The notes under the pieces were generated by a model, which did no database searches, was not told the origin of the DNA, and saw only the letters and a program-made list of their open reading frames with translations. From contig JBEPTZ010000037.1 in the NCBI GenBank assembly GCA_041691815.1, positions 1 through 35,922 on the forward strand: DNA of 35,922 nucleotides, given 5' to 3'. This DNA comes from 70-18 sp041691815. Lineage in GTDB: Bacteria > Pseudomonadota > Alphaproteobacteria > Acetobacterales > Acetobacteraceae. A program made the translations under genes and the position numbers. This document shows, piece after piece, positions 8,596-15,535 of this stretch. Each line of letters begins with the position of its first letter. Positions within the stretch are counted from its first letter, which is position 1.

Positions 8596-9402
8596 ATGTT
8601 TCTGACTGCCATGCGCCGCCGGCCGGAATATCAGCCCGATGGCGGCTTCCCCTGGTCGCTGCCGTTGCTGCTGGGGTTGCAGGAGGTGGTGTTTACTGCC
8701 CCGATCACCTTTCTGGTCGGCGAGAATGGTTCGGGTAAATCCACCCTGCTGGAGGGGATCGCCGCCGGGATGGACGCGGTGGCGGTCGGGCGGCGCGACC
8801 TGGCGCGCGATCCGTCGCTGGCCGCGGCGCGCAGGCTGGCGGCCGGTTTCTTTTTCACCCGGCGGCGCCATGCCCGTACCCGGCTGTTCCTGCGCGCCGA
8901 GGACGTGTTCGGCTTCACGCTGCGGGTTACTGACGAGATGGCCGGGCTGGAGCGGGATGCCAGGGAACTGGCCGAGGATATCCCCGAAGGCTATGGCCGC
9001 CGGCTGGCGCTTGGCGTGGTGGCGGGCCAGCGCGGCGCCTTCGCCCGCAGCTATGGCGAGAATCCGGATGGCCGTTCGCATGGCGAGACCTTTCTGGCGC
9101 TGCTGCAACGCCGGCTGGTGCCGCGTGGCCTGTATCTGCTCGATGAGCCGGAGACGCCGCTGTCGCCCAGCCGGGTGCTGGCGCTGATGGCGATGTTGGC
9201 GCAGGCGGTGGGTGATGGCAGCCAGTTCGTCATCGCCACGCATTCGCCGATCCTGATGGGGCAGCCCGGGGCCGCGATTCTGACGGTGGGTGCGGACGGC
9301 GTGCACCCGGCGGTGTGGGGCGATCTGGAGCATGTACGTGTCACCCGAGCCTTCCTGAACGCCCCCGAATCGGTGCTGGCGCAGTTGCTTCCGGAATCTT
9401 AA
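8596..9402 (+). CDS. ABC/RecF-type AAA ATPase (COG3910-like predicted ATPase)
   Basis: This 268-aa soluble stand-alone ATPase has Walker A VGENGSGKST (residues 41-50), a degenerate ABC signature at GRSHGETF, Walker B GLYLLDEPETPLSP, and a switch histidine in FVIATHSPILM. The layout MFLTAMRRRPE...WSLPLLLGLQEVVF...PITFLVGENG matches the small COG3910 family, whose cellular function is not established. ATG 8596 is used because the family starts there; the frame is open further upstream. There is no membrane partner nearby, so a transport role is unlikely. Half repeat R3 begins 4 nt after its stop. Confidence 0.82.
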   Translation: MFLTAMRRRPEYQPDGGFPWSLPLLLGLQEVVFTAPITFLVGENGSGKSTLLEGIAAGMDAVAVGRRDLARDPSLAAARRLAAGFFFTRRRHARTRLFLRAEDVFGFTLRVTDEMAGLERDARELAEDIPEGYGRRLALGVVAGQRGAFARSYGENPDGRSHGETFLALLQRRLVPRGLYLLDEPETPLSPSRVLALMAMLAQAVGDGSQFVIATHSPILMGQPGAAILTVGADGVHPAVWGDLEHVRVTRAFLNAPESVLAQLLPES

Positions 9403-9406
9403 GGGG

Positions 9407-9444
9407 AAAAAGTTTTTTTGCTTCTTTTTGTTCACAAAAAGAAG
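9407..9444 (+). repeat. Dispersed structured intergenic element, half copy R3 (ATPase/LLM, convergent)
   Basis: Only the right part of the element is present: AAAAAGTTTTTTTG followed by the intact right hairpin with arms CTTCTTTTTGT/ACAAAAAGAAG (9421-9444). The left hairpin and centre are missing. It sits 4 nt after the ATPase stop and 3 nt before the stop of the convergent monooxygenase remnant. Confidence 0.85.
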
Positions 9445-9447
9445 ACC

Positions 9448-9873
9448 TTACTGCCTTAATTTCGCCTCCCTAAGCAACGGCAACACCGTCTCAAGGAAAT
9501 ACGGTAACTCATTCTTAAAATTGACAAAACTGACCGTCGTCCCCGCAAACTCCGCCTCGGCCATGCGCATCATCTCGTCGGCGATATGCCGCAGGGTGCC
9601 GACCAGCGGATAGGTGCCGCCGCCGGCGGCGAAGGTGAAGGTCTCGAAGCTCCATTCGCGCGAGTTCATCTCGCCGCCGCAGCCCTTCCAGCGGGCGATC
9701 GGCAGGAAGAACTCGATGCCGGCGCGGTCGGCCAGTTGCGCCACCTCGACGATGCCGGCCCAGTCCGCCGGCCAGCGCTCCGGCACCCGGGTGAGGGTCA
9801 GGCCGCCATCGGCGTTGGCGGCGAATACGCCGAGCTTGAAGCGGTTGCGGCCGTGCATCGGGTGGGTGGTCAT
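9448..9873 (-). pseudogene. LLM-class flavin-dependent monooxygenase with internal deletion
   Basis: One 141-aa frame joins the family N terminus (FKLGVFAANADGGLTLTRVP...ADWAGIVEVAQLADRAGIEFFLPIARWKG) directly to the family C terminus (GTYPLVGTLRHIADEMMRM...SFVNFKNELPYFLETVLPLL). Members of this luciferase-like family (pyrimidine/alkane monooxygenase-like) are usually around 370-400 aa, so roughly 230-260 residues, most of the barrel, are missing. The junction lies near 9615-9635 in a GCCGGCGGC-rich stretch, where short direct repeats could have recombined in frame. The product cannot form the TIM barrel. The start is Met 9873 or 9858; the frame is open to 9987 without homology. Confidence 0.8.
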
Positions 9874-9931
9874 GGCGCCGTGTCCCTGGCGATTGCCGCC
9901 GCGCGCATCACAGCATCGGCCGGCGGCCGCA

Positions 9932-10636
9932 TCAACTCGGGATGCCGATGACCTGCCGCACGTCCAGCGACAGCGAGCTTCCGGCACCCAGTCCCGCCAT
10001 CAAGGAAAGTTTGCTGCTGCCACCGGTAACCCTCGCAAGCAGAGCGCTTTCCACGACAATGTCCGCCGCGTCATAAATTCGCCGCGCCCATGGGTCGCAA
10101 ACATAGGCGCCGAGGGCCGTCACTTGCTGATTTTGCAGTTTCGGGTCGCCGACGATGCAGACGGCGTGGTCAGCGTCGAATGTCGATGTTCGCGTGCGCA
10201 CGCCATCGGCGCCTATCATCACCTTGCCATATCCAGACTCCATGTCGAGTGGTTTGCCGGTTATCGCCATGCTCCGTTGGGTGATGGTACTGGCGCCGCC
10301 ATCGGGATCATTGGTCGAGCCGACAAAGCCGTAGACGCCAATCGGGCGCGCGTCGGGGTATTTAAATGCGATCCAGGCAAAGGCCAGCGATGCCATGGCG
10401 ATGCAATTACCGATATGGCTGTGCTGGGCCACCGCCGCCCATGCCAAACAATCGATCAACCCATCATTCGTAATCCCTGCACCAGCGATCAGGTCTTCGT
10501 AGGGTATCTTGGTCATTTCGGCTGCGTCGAAGTCTTGCGTGCTGACCTGATCGGCCACGCGATTGGCCGCCTTGACCAGCATTTGTTCTCGCACATATTT
10601 GTCGACTTCACGTGCGATCGTGTAATTATGGCTCAT
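9932..10636 (-). CDS. Orphan protein with papain/transglutaminase-like Cys-His-Asp pattern, possible secreted effector
   Basis: I do not recognise a named family for this 234-aa protein. It has the ordered pattern HIGNC (Cys78) followed by an Ala-rich helix MASLAFAWIA, then DADHAVCIVGDP (His157), then AYVCDPWARRIY (Asp181-Pro-Trp). This order and spacing is what papain-fold cysteine proteases and deamidases show, including several type III/IV effectors and toxins; a catalytic role is inference. No signal peptide or membrane helix is visible. ATG 10636 has GGAGAA 7 nt upstream, which excludes the longer frame to 10669. The gene is visibly lower in GC, with many A/T-ending codons, suggesting recent acquisition. 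No immunity gene or secretion genes lie beside it. Confidence 0.6.
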   Translation of the reverse strand: MSHNYTIAREVDKYVREQMLVKAANRVADQVSTQDFDAAEMTKIPYEDLIAGAGITNDGLIDCLAWAAVAQHSHIGNCIAMASLAFAWIAFKYPDARPIGVYGFVGSTNDPDGGASTITQRSMAITGKPLDMESGYGKVMIGADGVRTRTSTFDADHAVCIVGDPKLQNQQVTALGAYVCDPWARRIYDAADIVVESALLARVTGGSSKLSLMAGLGAGSSLSLDVRQVIGIPS

Positions 10637-10885
10637 TGTCTTGTTCTCCAACTTTACGGCAACAAGCACTTGCTTCCGGCAGCGGCTTTTTCCGCAAGAA
10701 CGGGAGATGCGTATTCAGACGGCATTTCCGCGACGCTGGTTCGCCCGGAGGCGAGTCGGTAGCAGAGTTGCCGCCTGATGTCAGCTACGCAGCCAATCCC
10801 GAAATGCGAACCTCGACACTGCCGTTTCGCCGCAACTTGACCAGCCGCCCCGCCGCGCCGCACCCTCGCGGCAGGGGAGAACGCC
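10637..10885. other. Intergenic region between divergent effector-like gene and molybdenum hydroxylase genes
   Basis: These 249 bp hold the 5' sides of two divergent genes. The half next to the effector-like gene is lower in GC than the rest. A TTGACC (10837-10842) could be a -35 box for the plus-strand operon, but I find no convincing -10 at the right distance. I see no tRNA, known small RNA or repeat copy. Confidence 0.4.
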
Positions 10886-11353
10886 ATGCCAGAGCCCATC
10901 CGGTTCACCGTCAACGGCCAGGCCGCCGCCGTGGCGGAAGACGGTGGCACGCCGCTGCTCGATGTGCTGCGCAACACGCTGGCGCTCACCGGCCCGCGCT
11001 ATGGCTGCGGCCAGGAGCTGTGCGGCGCCTGCATGGTGCTGGTCGACGGCGTGCCGGCCTATGCCTGCGGGCGGGAATTGTGGTCGGTGGCGGGGCGGGC
11101 GGTTGTCACGGTCGAGGGCCTGGCCGGGCACGCGGTGATCGCCGCGCTGCTGGCCGAGCAGGCCGGGCAATGCGGCTACTGCCTGTCGGGCATCGCGATT
11201 TCTGCCGCAGCCCTGCTGGCCGGCAACCCGGACCCCGGCCGCGCCGAGATTGCCGCAGCCCTGGAGCCGCATCTGTGCCGCTGCGGCGCGCATCCGCGTA
11301 TCCTGCGCGCCGTTGCCCGCGCTGCGGCAGTTTTGCGGGAGCAGGCGGCATGA
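10886..11353 (+). CDS. (2Fe-2S) subunit of molybdenum hydroxylase, IorA/NicA type
   Basis: This 155-aa electron-transfer subunit belongs to the xanthine-oxidase family. It has two 2Fe-2S centres: the plant-type ferredoxin cysteines Cys41, Cys46, Cys49 (CGQELCGAC) and Cys61, and the alpha-helical domain cysteines Cys96, Cys99 (CGYC) and Cys131, Cys133 (CRC). The length is that of IorA, NdhS/NicA and related small subunits. ATG 10886 has a strong GGGGAGAA ribosome site. Its stop overlaps the large-subunit start (ATGA). No FAD subunit gene is present, as expected for the two-subunit isoquinoline 1-oxidoreductase/nicotinate dehydrogenase branch, where electrons often leave through a cytochrome. 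Confidence 0.9.
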   Translation: MPEPIRFTVNGQAAAVAEDGGTPLLDVLRNTLALTGPRYGCGQELCGACMVLVDGVPAYACGRELWSVAGRAVVTVEGLAGHAVIAALLAEQAGQCGYCLSGIAISAAALLAGNPDPGRAEIAAALEPHLCRCGAHPRILRAVARAAAVLREQAA

Positions 11354-13458
11354 TCCCGAACACGCTGCCGAAGAGCCTGGCCGACAACCCGATGCTCGAC
11401 CGCTGGCTGCAATTCCGCGCCGATGGCCGGCTGCGCGTGGCGGTCGGCAAGGTGGAGATCGGCCAGGGCATCACGACCGCACTGGCGCAGATCGCCGCCG
11501 ACGAGCTGGACGTGCCGCTGGCCCGCATCGACATGCTCTCGGGCGACACCGAGGCAGCGCCCGACGAGGGCAGCACCTCCAGCAGCCAGTCGATCGAGAT
11601 CGGCGGCGCCTCGCTGCGGCTGGTCTGCGCCGAGGCCCGGACGCTCTTCGTTGCCGAGGCTGCCGCCGGGCTTGGCGTCGCGCCGGAGGCGCTGGCGATT
11701 GCGCATGGCGCCTTCACCCGGGACGGCCGGCCGACCGGGCAGTCGTATTGGACGCTGGCGGCGCGGGTGGGCCTGCATGTCGCGGCCACCGGCGGCATCG
11801 CGCCGAAGCCGCGCGCCGCCCATGCGGTGATCGGCCGCAGCATCCCGCGGCTCGACCTGCCGGCCAAGCTTGCCGGCGGCGGCTTCGTGCATGATCTGCG
11901 ATTGCCGGGGATGCGCCATGCCCGGGTGCTGCGCCAGCCGCGCCCCGGTGCCAGCCTGGCGCGGCTTGATGAGGCGGCGATCCGCAAGGCGGCCGGCGGG
12001 TCGCTCGATATCCTGCGGCGAGGCGATTTCGTTGCCTTGGTCGCCGACAGCGAGACCGTCGCCCGCCGCGGCGTGATCGCCGCAGCCGGGCATGCGGTGT
12101 GGGAGGGGGGCGATCCGTTGTCGCCGGAGATGGCCGAGGCGGTCTGGCTGCGCGGCCAGCCGAGCGACGACCGCACCGCCGGGCCGCCGCCGGCCGCGCA
12201 TTCCGGGCTGCTGCGGCACCAGGCCAGCTACTCGCGGCCGTATATCGCGCATGCCTCGCTCGGCCCGTCCTGTGCGGTGGCGCGGATGTCGGGCGGGGAG
12301 CTGACGCTGTGGTCGCATGTGCAGGGCGTCTATCTGCTGCGTCAGGCGCTGGCCGAGGTGCTGCATCTCGATCCTGCCGCCATTATTGTGCATCACGCCC
12401 ACGGCGCCGGCTGCTACGGCCATAACGGCGCCGACGACGCGGCGCTGGATGCCGCCGTCATCGCCACGCTGTTGCCGGAAACCCCGATCCGACTGCTGTG
12501 GCAGCGCGAGGACGAGTTCGGCTTCGAGCCGTTCGGCAGCGCGATGGCGATCCGCCTGGAAGCGACGCTCGGACCGGACGGGCTGCCGGCCGACCTGCTC
12601 AGCGAAATCTGGAGCGCGCCGCATGTCGGCAATACCCGGGCCGGCGCCAATCTGCTGGCCACCAGGGCGCTTCCGAACCCGCCGCCGGTGGTGCCGTCCA
12701 ACGAGGGTTCCAGTCCCGATCCGGGGGCCGGCACGCGCAATGCGGCGCCGTATTACGACATCCCGGAGCATCGGCTGCTGCATCACTTCATCCCGCGTGG
12801 CCCGGTGCGCACTTCGTCGCTGCGCGGGCTGGGCGCGCTGCCCAATCTGTTCGCGCTGGAGTGTTTTCTCGACGAGCTGGCGGTGTTCTCGCATACCGAC
12901 CCGCTGGATTATCGGCTGGCGATGCTGTCGGACCCGCGCGCCCGCGCCGTGCTCAGCCGCGCCGCCGAGATGGCCGGCTGGGGGCGGCGCGGGGCGTCGG
13001 GCAGCGGCACCGGGCTGGGCCTCGGCTTCTCGCGCTACAAGAACCGGGCGGGGTATGCCGCGGTGGTCGCCGAGGTGGTGGTGGAGCAGGATGTCCGCGT
13101 CTCGCGCGTCTGGTGCGCCGCCGATGCCGGGCTGGTGATCAACCCGGATGGGCTGATCAACCAGCTGGAGGGTGGCATCGTGCAGGCCACCAGCTGGGTG
13201 CTGAAGGAGCGGGTGGCGTTCGACGCCGGTGGTGTGGCGTCGCGCAACTGGGACAGCTATCCGATCCTGCGGTTTTCCGAGGTCCCGGAGATCCATACCG
13301 AACTGCTCGATGCCGGCGAGCATCCGCCGCTCGGGGCCGGCGAATGCACCATGGGGCCGACGGCGGCGGCGATCGGCAACGCGGTGGCGCATGCGCTCGG
13401 CGTTCGCATCCGGGACATGCCGTTTACCCGCGAGCGGATTCTGGCGGCGATCGGGTGA
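11350..13458 (+). CDS. Molybdopterin-binding large subunit of xanthine dehydrogenase family, IorB/NicB-like
   Basis: The 702-aa catalytic subunit hydroxylates an aldehyde or N-heterocycle at a molybdenum-cytosine-dinucleotide centre. Readable family blocks are VGKVEIGQGITTALAQIAADEL at the N terminus (in this subfamily the pterin-binding segment comes first), HHAHGAGCYGHNGADDAA, PVRTSSLRGLGALPNLFALECFLDELA, and the C-terminal GAGECTMGPTAAAIGNAV with the presumed catalytic Glu665. An acidic/Pro insert (NPPPVVPSNEGSSPDPGAG, about residues 443-461) varies in the family. It is translationally coupled to the 2Fe-2S subunit. No XdhC/MocA-type maturation factor is nearby, so maturation must depend on genes elsewhere. 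Substrate not predictable. The frame stays open upstream to 10612, but the family starts at 11350. Confidence 0.9.
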   Translation: MIPNTLPKSLADNPMLDRWLQFRADGRLRVAVGKVEIGQGITTALAQIAADELDVPLARIDMLSGDTEAAPDEGSTSSSQSIEIGGASLRLVCAEARTLFVAEAAAGLGVAPEALAIAHGAFTRDGRPTGQSYWTLAARVGLHVAATGGIAPKPRAAHAVIGRSIPRLDLPAKLAGGGFVHDLRLPGMRHARVLRQPRPGASLARLDEAAIRKAAGGSLDILRRGDFVALVADSETVARRGVIAAAGHAVWEGGDPLSPEMAEAVWLRGQPSDDRTAGPPPAAHSGLLRHQASYSRPYIAHASLGPSCAVARMSGGELTLWSHVQGVYLLRQALAEVLHLDPAAIIVHHAHGAGCYGHNGADDAALDAAVIATLLPETPIRLLWQREDEFGFEPFGSAMAIRLEATLGPDGLPADLLSEIWSAPHVGNTRAGANLLATRALPNPPPVVPSNEGSSPDPGAGTRNAAPYYDIPEHRLLHHFIPRGPVRTSSLRGLGALPNLFALECFLDELAVFSHTDPLDYRLAMLSDPRARAVLSRAAEMAGWGRRGASGSGTGLGLGFSRYKNRAGYAAVVAEVVVEQDVRVSRVWCAADAGLVINPDGLINQLEGGIVQATSWVLKERVAFDAGGVASRNWDSYPILRFSEVPEIHTELLDAGEHPPLGAGECTMGPTAAAIGNAVAHALGVRIRDMPFTRERILAAIG

Positions 13459-13475
13459 GGGCAGGGGAGGAAGAC

Positions 13476-13546
13476 TCACAAGGAGACGTAGAGGCGAAGA
13501 GACGGCAGCCAGACCCGCTTCTCTTCGCCTCTACGTCTGTTTGTGA
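13476..13546. repeat. Long near-perfect inverted repeat (27-bp arms, 17-nt loop)
   Basis: The left arm 13476-13502 (TCACAAGGAGACGTAGAGGC...) and right arm 13520-13546 pair at 25 of 27 positions; only the adjacent pair at 13482-13483 mismatches. It lies 17 nt downstream of the molybdenum hydroxylase stop and 82 nt upstream of the TPP-enzyme gene. It lacks a U-tract, so it is not a standard intrinsic terminator. The GACGTAGAGGCGAAGAG core resembles dispersed REP-like palindromes of many bacterial genomes; this is the only copy in the window. Confidence 0.8.
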
Positions 13547-13628
13547 ATCCTGCTTTCTGGGCTCGCCCCATCGACGCCGCCGCCGCGCCGTTTTAATCTG
13601 CGCCCAATCCATCAGCGAGGACGAGAAC

Positions 13629-15407
13629 ATGGCACTGGCCAAGGCCCGCGGCGCGAAAACTCCCAGCCGCGCCGCACCCAAGCGCCCCGCCGCCGCCGGG
13701 CCGCGCACCGGCGGGCGGGTGCTGGCCGACGCGCTGGTGGCGCAAGGCATCGACCATGTGTTCGCGGTGCCGGGCGAGAGCTACCTCGACGTGCTGGACG
13801 GGCTGTACAGCGTCGCCAACCGGCTGAAACTGGTCACCTGCCGGTTCGAGGCCGGGGCGGTGAACATGGCCGAGGCGCATGGCAAGCTGACCGGGCGACC
13901 GGCCGCAGCCTTTGTCACCCGCGGGCCCGGCGCCTGCCACGGCGCCATCGGGGTGCATATCGCGTTCCAGGATTCGACGCCGCTGCTGCTGTTCGTCGGG
14001 CAGATTCCGTTCGAGGAGACCGACCGCGACAGCTTCCAGGAAGTCGATTACCGCCGCATGTTCCAGCCGCTGGCGAAATGGGTGACGCAAATCGACGACG
14101 CCGCCCGCATCCCGGAGATCGTCGCCCACGCCGTCGATGTCGCCACCTCCGGCCGCCCCGGCCCGGTGGTGATCGCGCTGTCCGAGGAGATGCAGAAGAA
14201 GCTGGTCGAGGTGCGCGATGTCGGCCCGGCCGAAGTCAGCACGCCGCATCCCGACCCGGCGGCGCTGGTGCGCATGCAGGCCATGCTGGCCAAGGCGAAA
14301 AAGCCGCTGGCGATCCTCGGCGGCTCCCGCTGGACCGAGCAGGGCAGGGCGGATATCCGCGACTGGCTGGTGGCCAATGATGTCCCGGTCTGCGTCGGCT
14401 TCCGCCGGCAGGCGCTGTACGACGGCACGCTGGGCAATTTCGCCGGCGACATGGGGGTCGGCGCCGACCCGGCGCTGCTCGCCCGCGCCAAGGAGGCCGA
14501 CCTGATCCTGGCGATCGGCACCCGCCTCGGCGAGCCGGTGACCCAGGGCTACACGCTGCTCGACGTGGCCGGCCACGGCGAGGGCACGCCGATCATCCAC
14601 ATCTACCCCGAGCACGGCGAGATCGGCCGGGTGTTCCGCCCGACCCTCGGCATCACCACCGACCTCAACGTGTTCGCCGCCGCGGTGCGCGCCTTGCCGC
14701 CGGTGAAGCCGGCCTGGAAGGCCTGGACCGCCGAGTTGCGCGCGCTGCGCATGGCCGGGCGCGAGGTGCCAACCTATGACGGCCCGCTGAACCTGGCCCA
14801 GGTAATGCGCGACCTGGAGGGCCTGCTGGCGCCCGACGCGATCATGACCTGCGACGCCGGCAACTTCGCCACCTGGCCGCCGCGCTTCATGAACTTCTCC
14901 GACGGCCAGCGCTTCATCGGCCCGACCAACGGCGCCATGGGCTACAGCGTGCCGGCCGCGGTCGGCGCCAAGATCACCTTTCCCGGCCGGCAGGTGGTAA
15001 GCTTCGTCGGCGACGGCGGCTTCCTGATGACCGGCCAGGAATTGGCGACCGCGTTCCACCACGGCGTGGCGCCGATCGTGCTGGTGTTCAACAACCAGAT
15101 GTACGGCACCATCCGGATGTACCAGGAACGCGCCTACCCCGGCCGCGTCTCCGGCACCGCTCTCACCAACCCCGACTTCGCGCGCTATATCGAGGCGTTC
15201 GGCGGGCACGGCGAGGTGGTGGAAGCCACCGACGAATTCGCCCCGGCCTTCCGCCGCGCGGTGGACAGCGGCAAGCCGGCGGTGATCGAACTGCGGATGA
15301 ACCCGGAACAGATCACCACACGGGCGACGATCAGCGACCTGCGCGGCGGCAAGCCGGCGAAGCGGGCGCCGGCGCGGGCAGTCAAGAAGCCGGTCAAGAA
15401 AAGGTAA
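13629..15407 (+). CDS. Thiamine-pyrophosphate-dependent enzyme, acetolactate-synthase-like
   Basis: The 592-aa protein has the three-domain POX/ALS architecture: an N-terminal PYR domain (about 30-200) with cofactor-activating Glu74 (CRFEAGAVNMAEAHGKLTG), a central domain (about 225-360), and a C-terminal PP domain with the GDG-to-NN motif (GDGGF at 461-465 through FNNQMYG). Related reactions decarboxylate a 2-oxoacid. It is a catabolic-type orphan without an IlvN regulatory subunit, so branched-chain synthesis is unlikely. Both ends carry unusual basic extensions: about 30 residues of Ala/Lys/Arg/Pro at the N terminus and a KPAKRAPARAVKKPVKKR tail. ATG 13629 has GAGGACGAG upstream. Repeat R4 starts 3 nt after the stop. 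Confidence 0.88.
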   Translation: MALAKARGAKTPSRAAPKRPAAAGPRTGGRVLADALVAQGIDHVFAVPGESYLDVLDGLYSVANRLKLVTCRFEAGAVNMAEAHGKLTGRPAAAFVTRGPGACHGAIGVHIAFQDSTPLLLFVGQIPFEETDRDSFQEVDYRRMFQPLAKWVTQIDDAARIPEIVAHAVDVATSGRPGPVVIALSEEMQKKLVEVRDVGPAEVSTPHPDPAALVRMQAMLAKAKKPLAILGGSRWTEQGRADIRDWLVANDVPVCVGFRRQALYDGTLGNFAGDMGVGADPALLARAKEADLILAIGTRLGEPVTQGYTLLDVAGHGEGTPIIHIYPEHGEIGRVFRPTLGITTDLNVFAAAVRALPPVKPAWKAWTAELRALRMAGREVPTYDGPLNLAQVMRDLEGLLAPDAIMTCDAGNFATWPPRFMNFSDGQRFIGPTNGAMGYSVPAAVGAKITFPGRQVVSFVGDGGFLMTGQELATAFHHGVAPIVLVFNNQMYGTIRMYQERAYPGRVSGTALTNPDFARYIEAFGGHGEVVEATDEFAPAFRRAVDSGKPAVIELRMNPEQITTRATISDLRGGKPAKRAPARAVKKPVKKR

Positions 15408-15410
15408 GGC

Positions 15411-15533
15411 CTTCTTTTTGTGAACAAAAAGAAGCAAAAAAACTTTTTATCCATTGGAGTGTACCGAGTCTCCGCCACTCCGCTGCTGCAAGGCGGATAA
15501 AAAGTTTTTTGGTTCTTTTTTTCAAAAAAGAAC
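15411..15533 (-). repeat. Dispersed structured intergenic element, copy R4, inverted (TPP enzyme/acyl-CoA dehydrogenase, convergent)
   Basis: This full 123-bp copy is in the opposite orientation. The CTTC...GAAG hairpin is at 15411-15434 and the GTTC...GAAC hairpin at 15512-15533. The inner stem is AAAAAACTTTTTATCC against GGATAAAAAGTTTTTT (15436-15510 region). The centre (ATTGGAGTGTACCGAGTCTC) has diverged and lost the clean GGAGAC/GTCTCC stem, with a second GGAGTG/CACTCC pairing instead. It lies 3 nt from the TPP-enzyme stop and 2 nt from the acyl-CoA dehydrogenase stop. Confidence 0.9.
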
Positions 15534-15535
15534 CC

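Noticed and set aside
8400..8700. A replication origin at the skew switch
   Set aside because: No cluster of DnaA boxes, AT-rich unwinding region or origin-linked genes (dnaA, hemE, parAB) is seen. A rearrangement edge explains the skew equally well.
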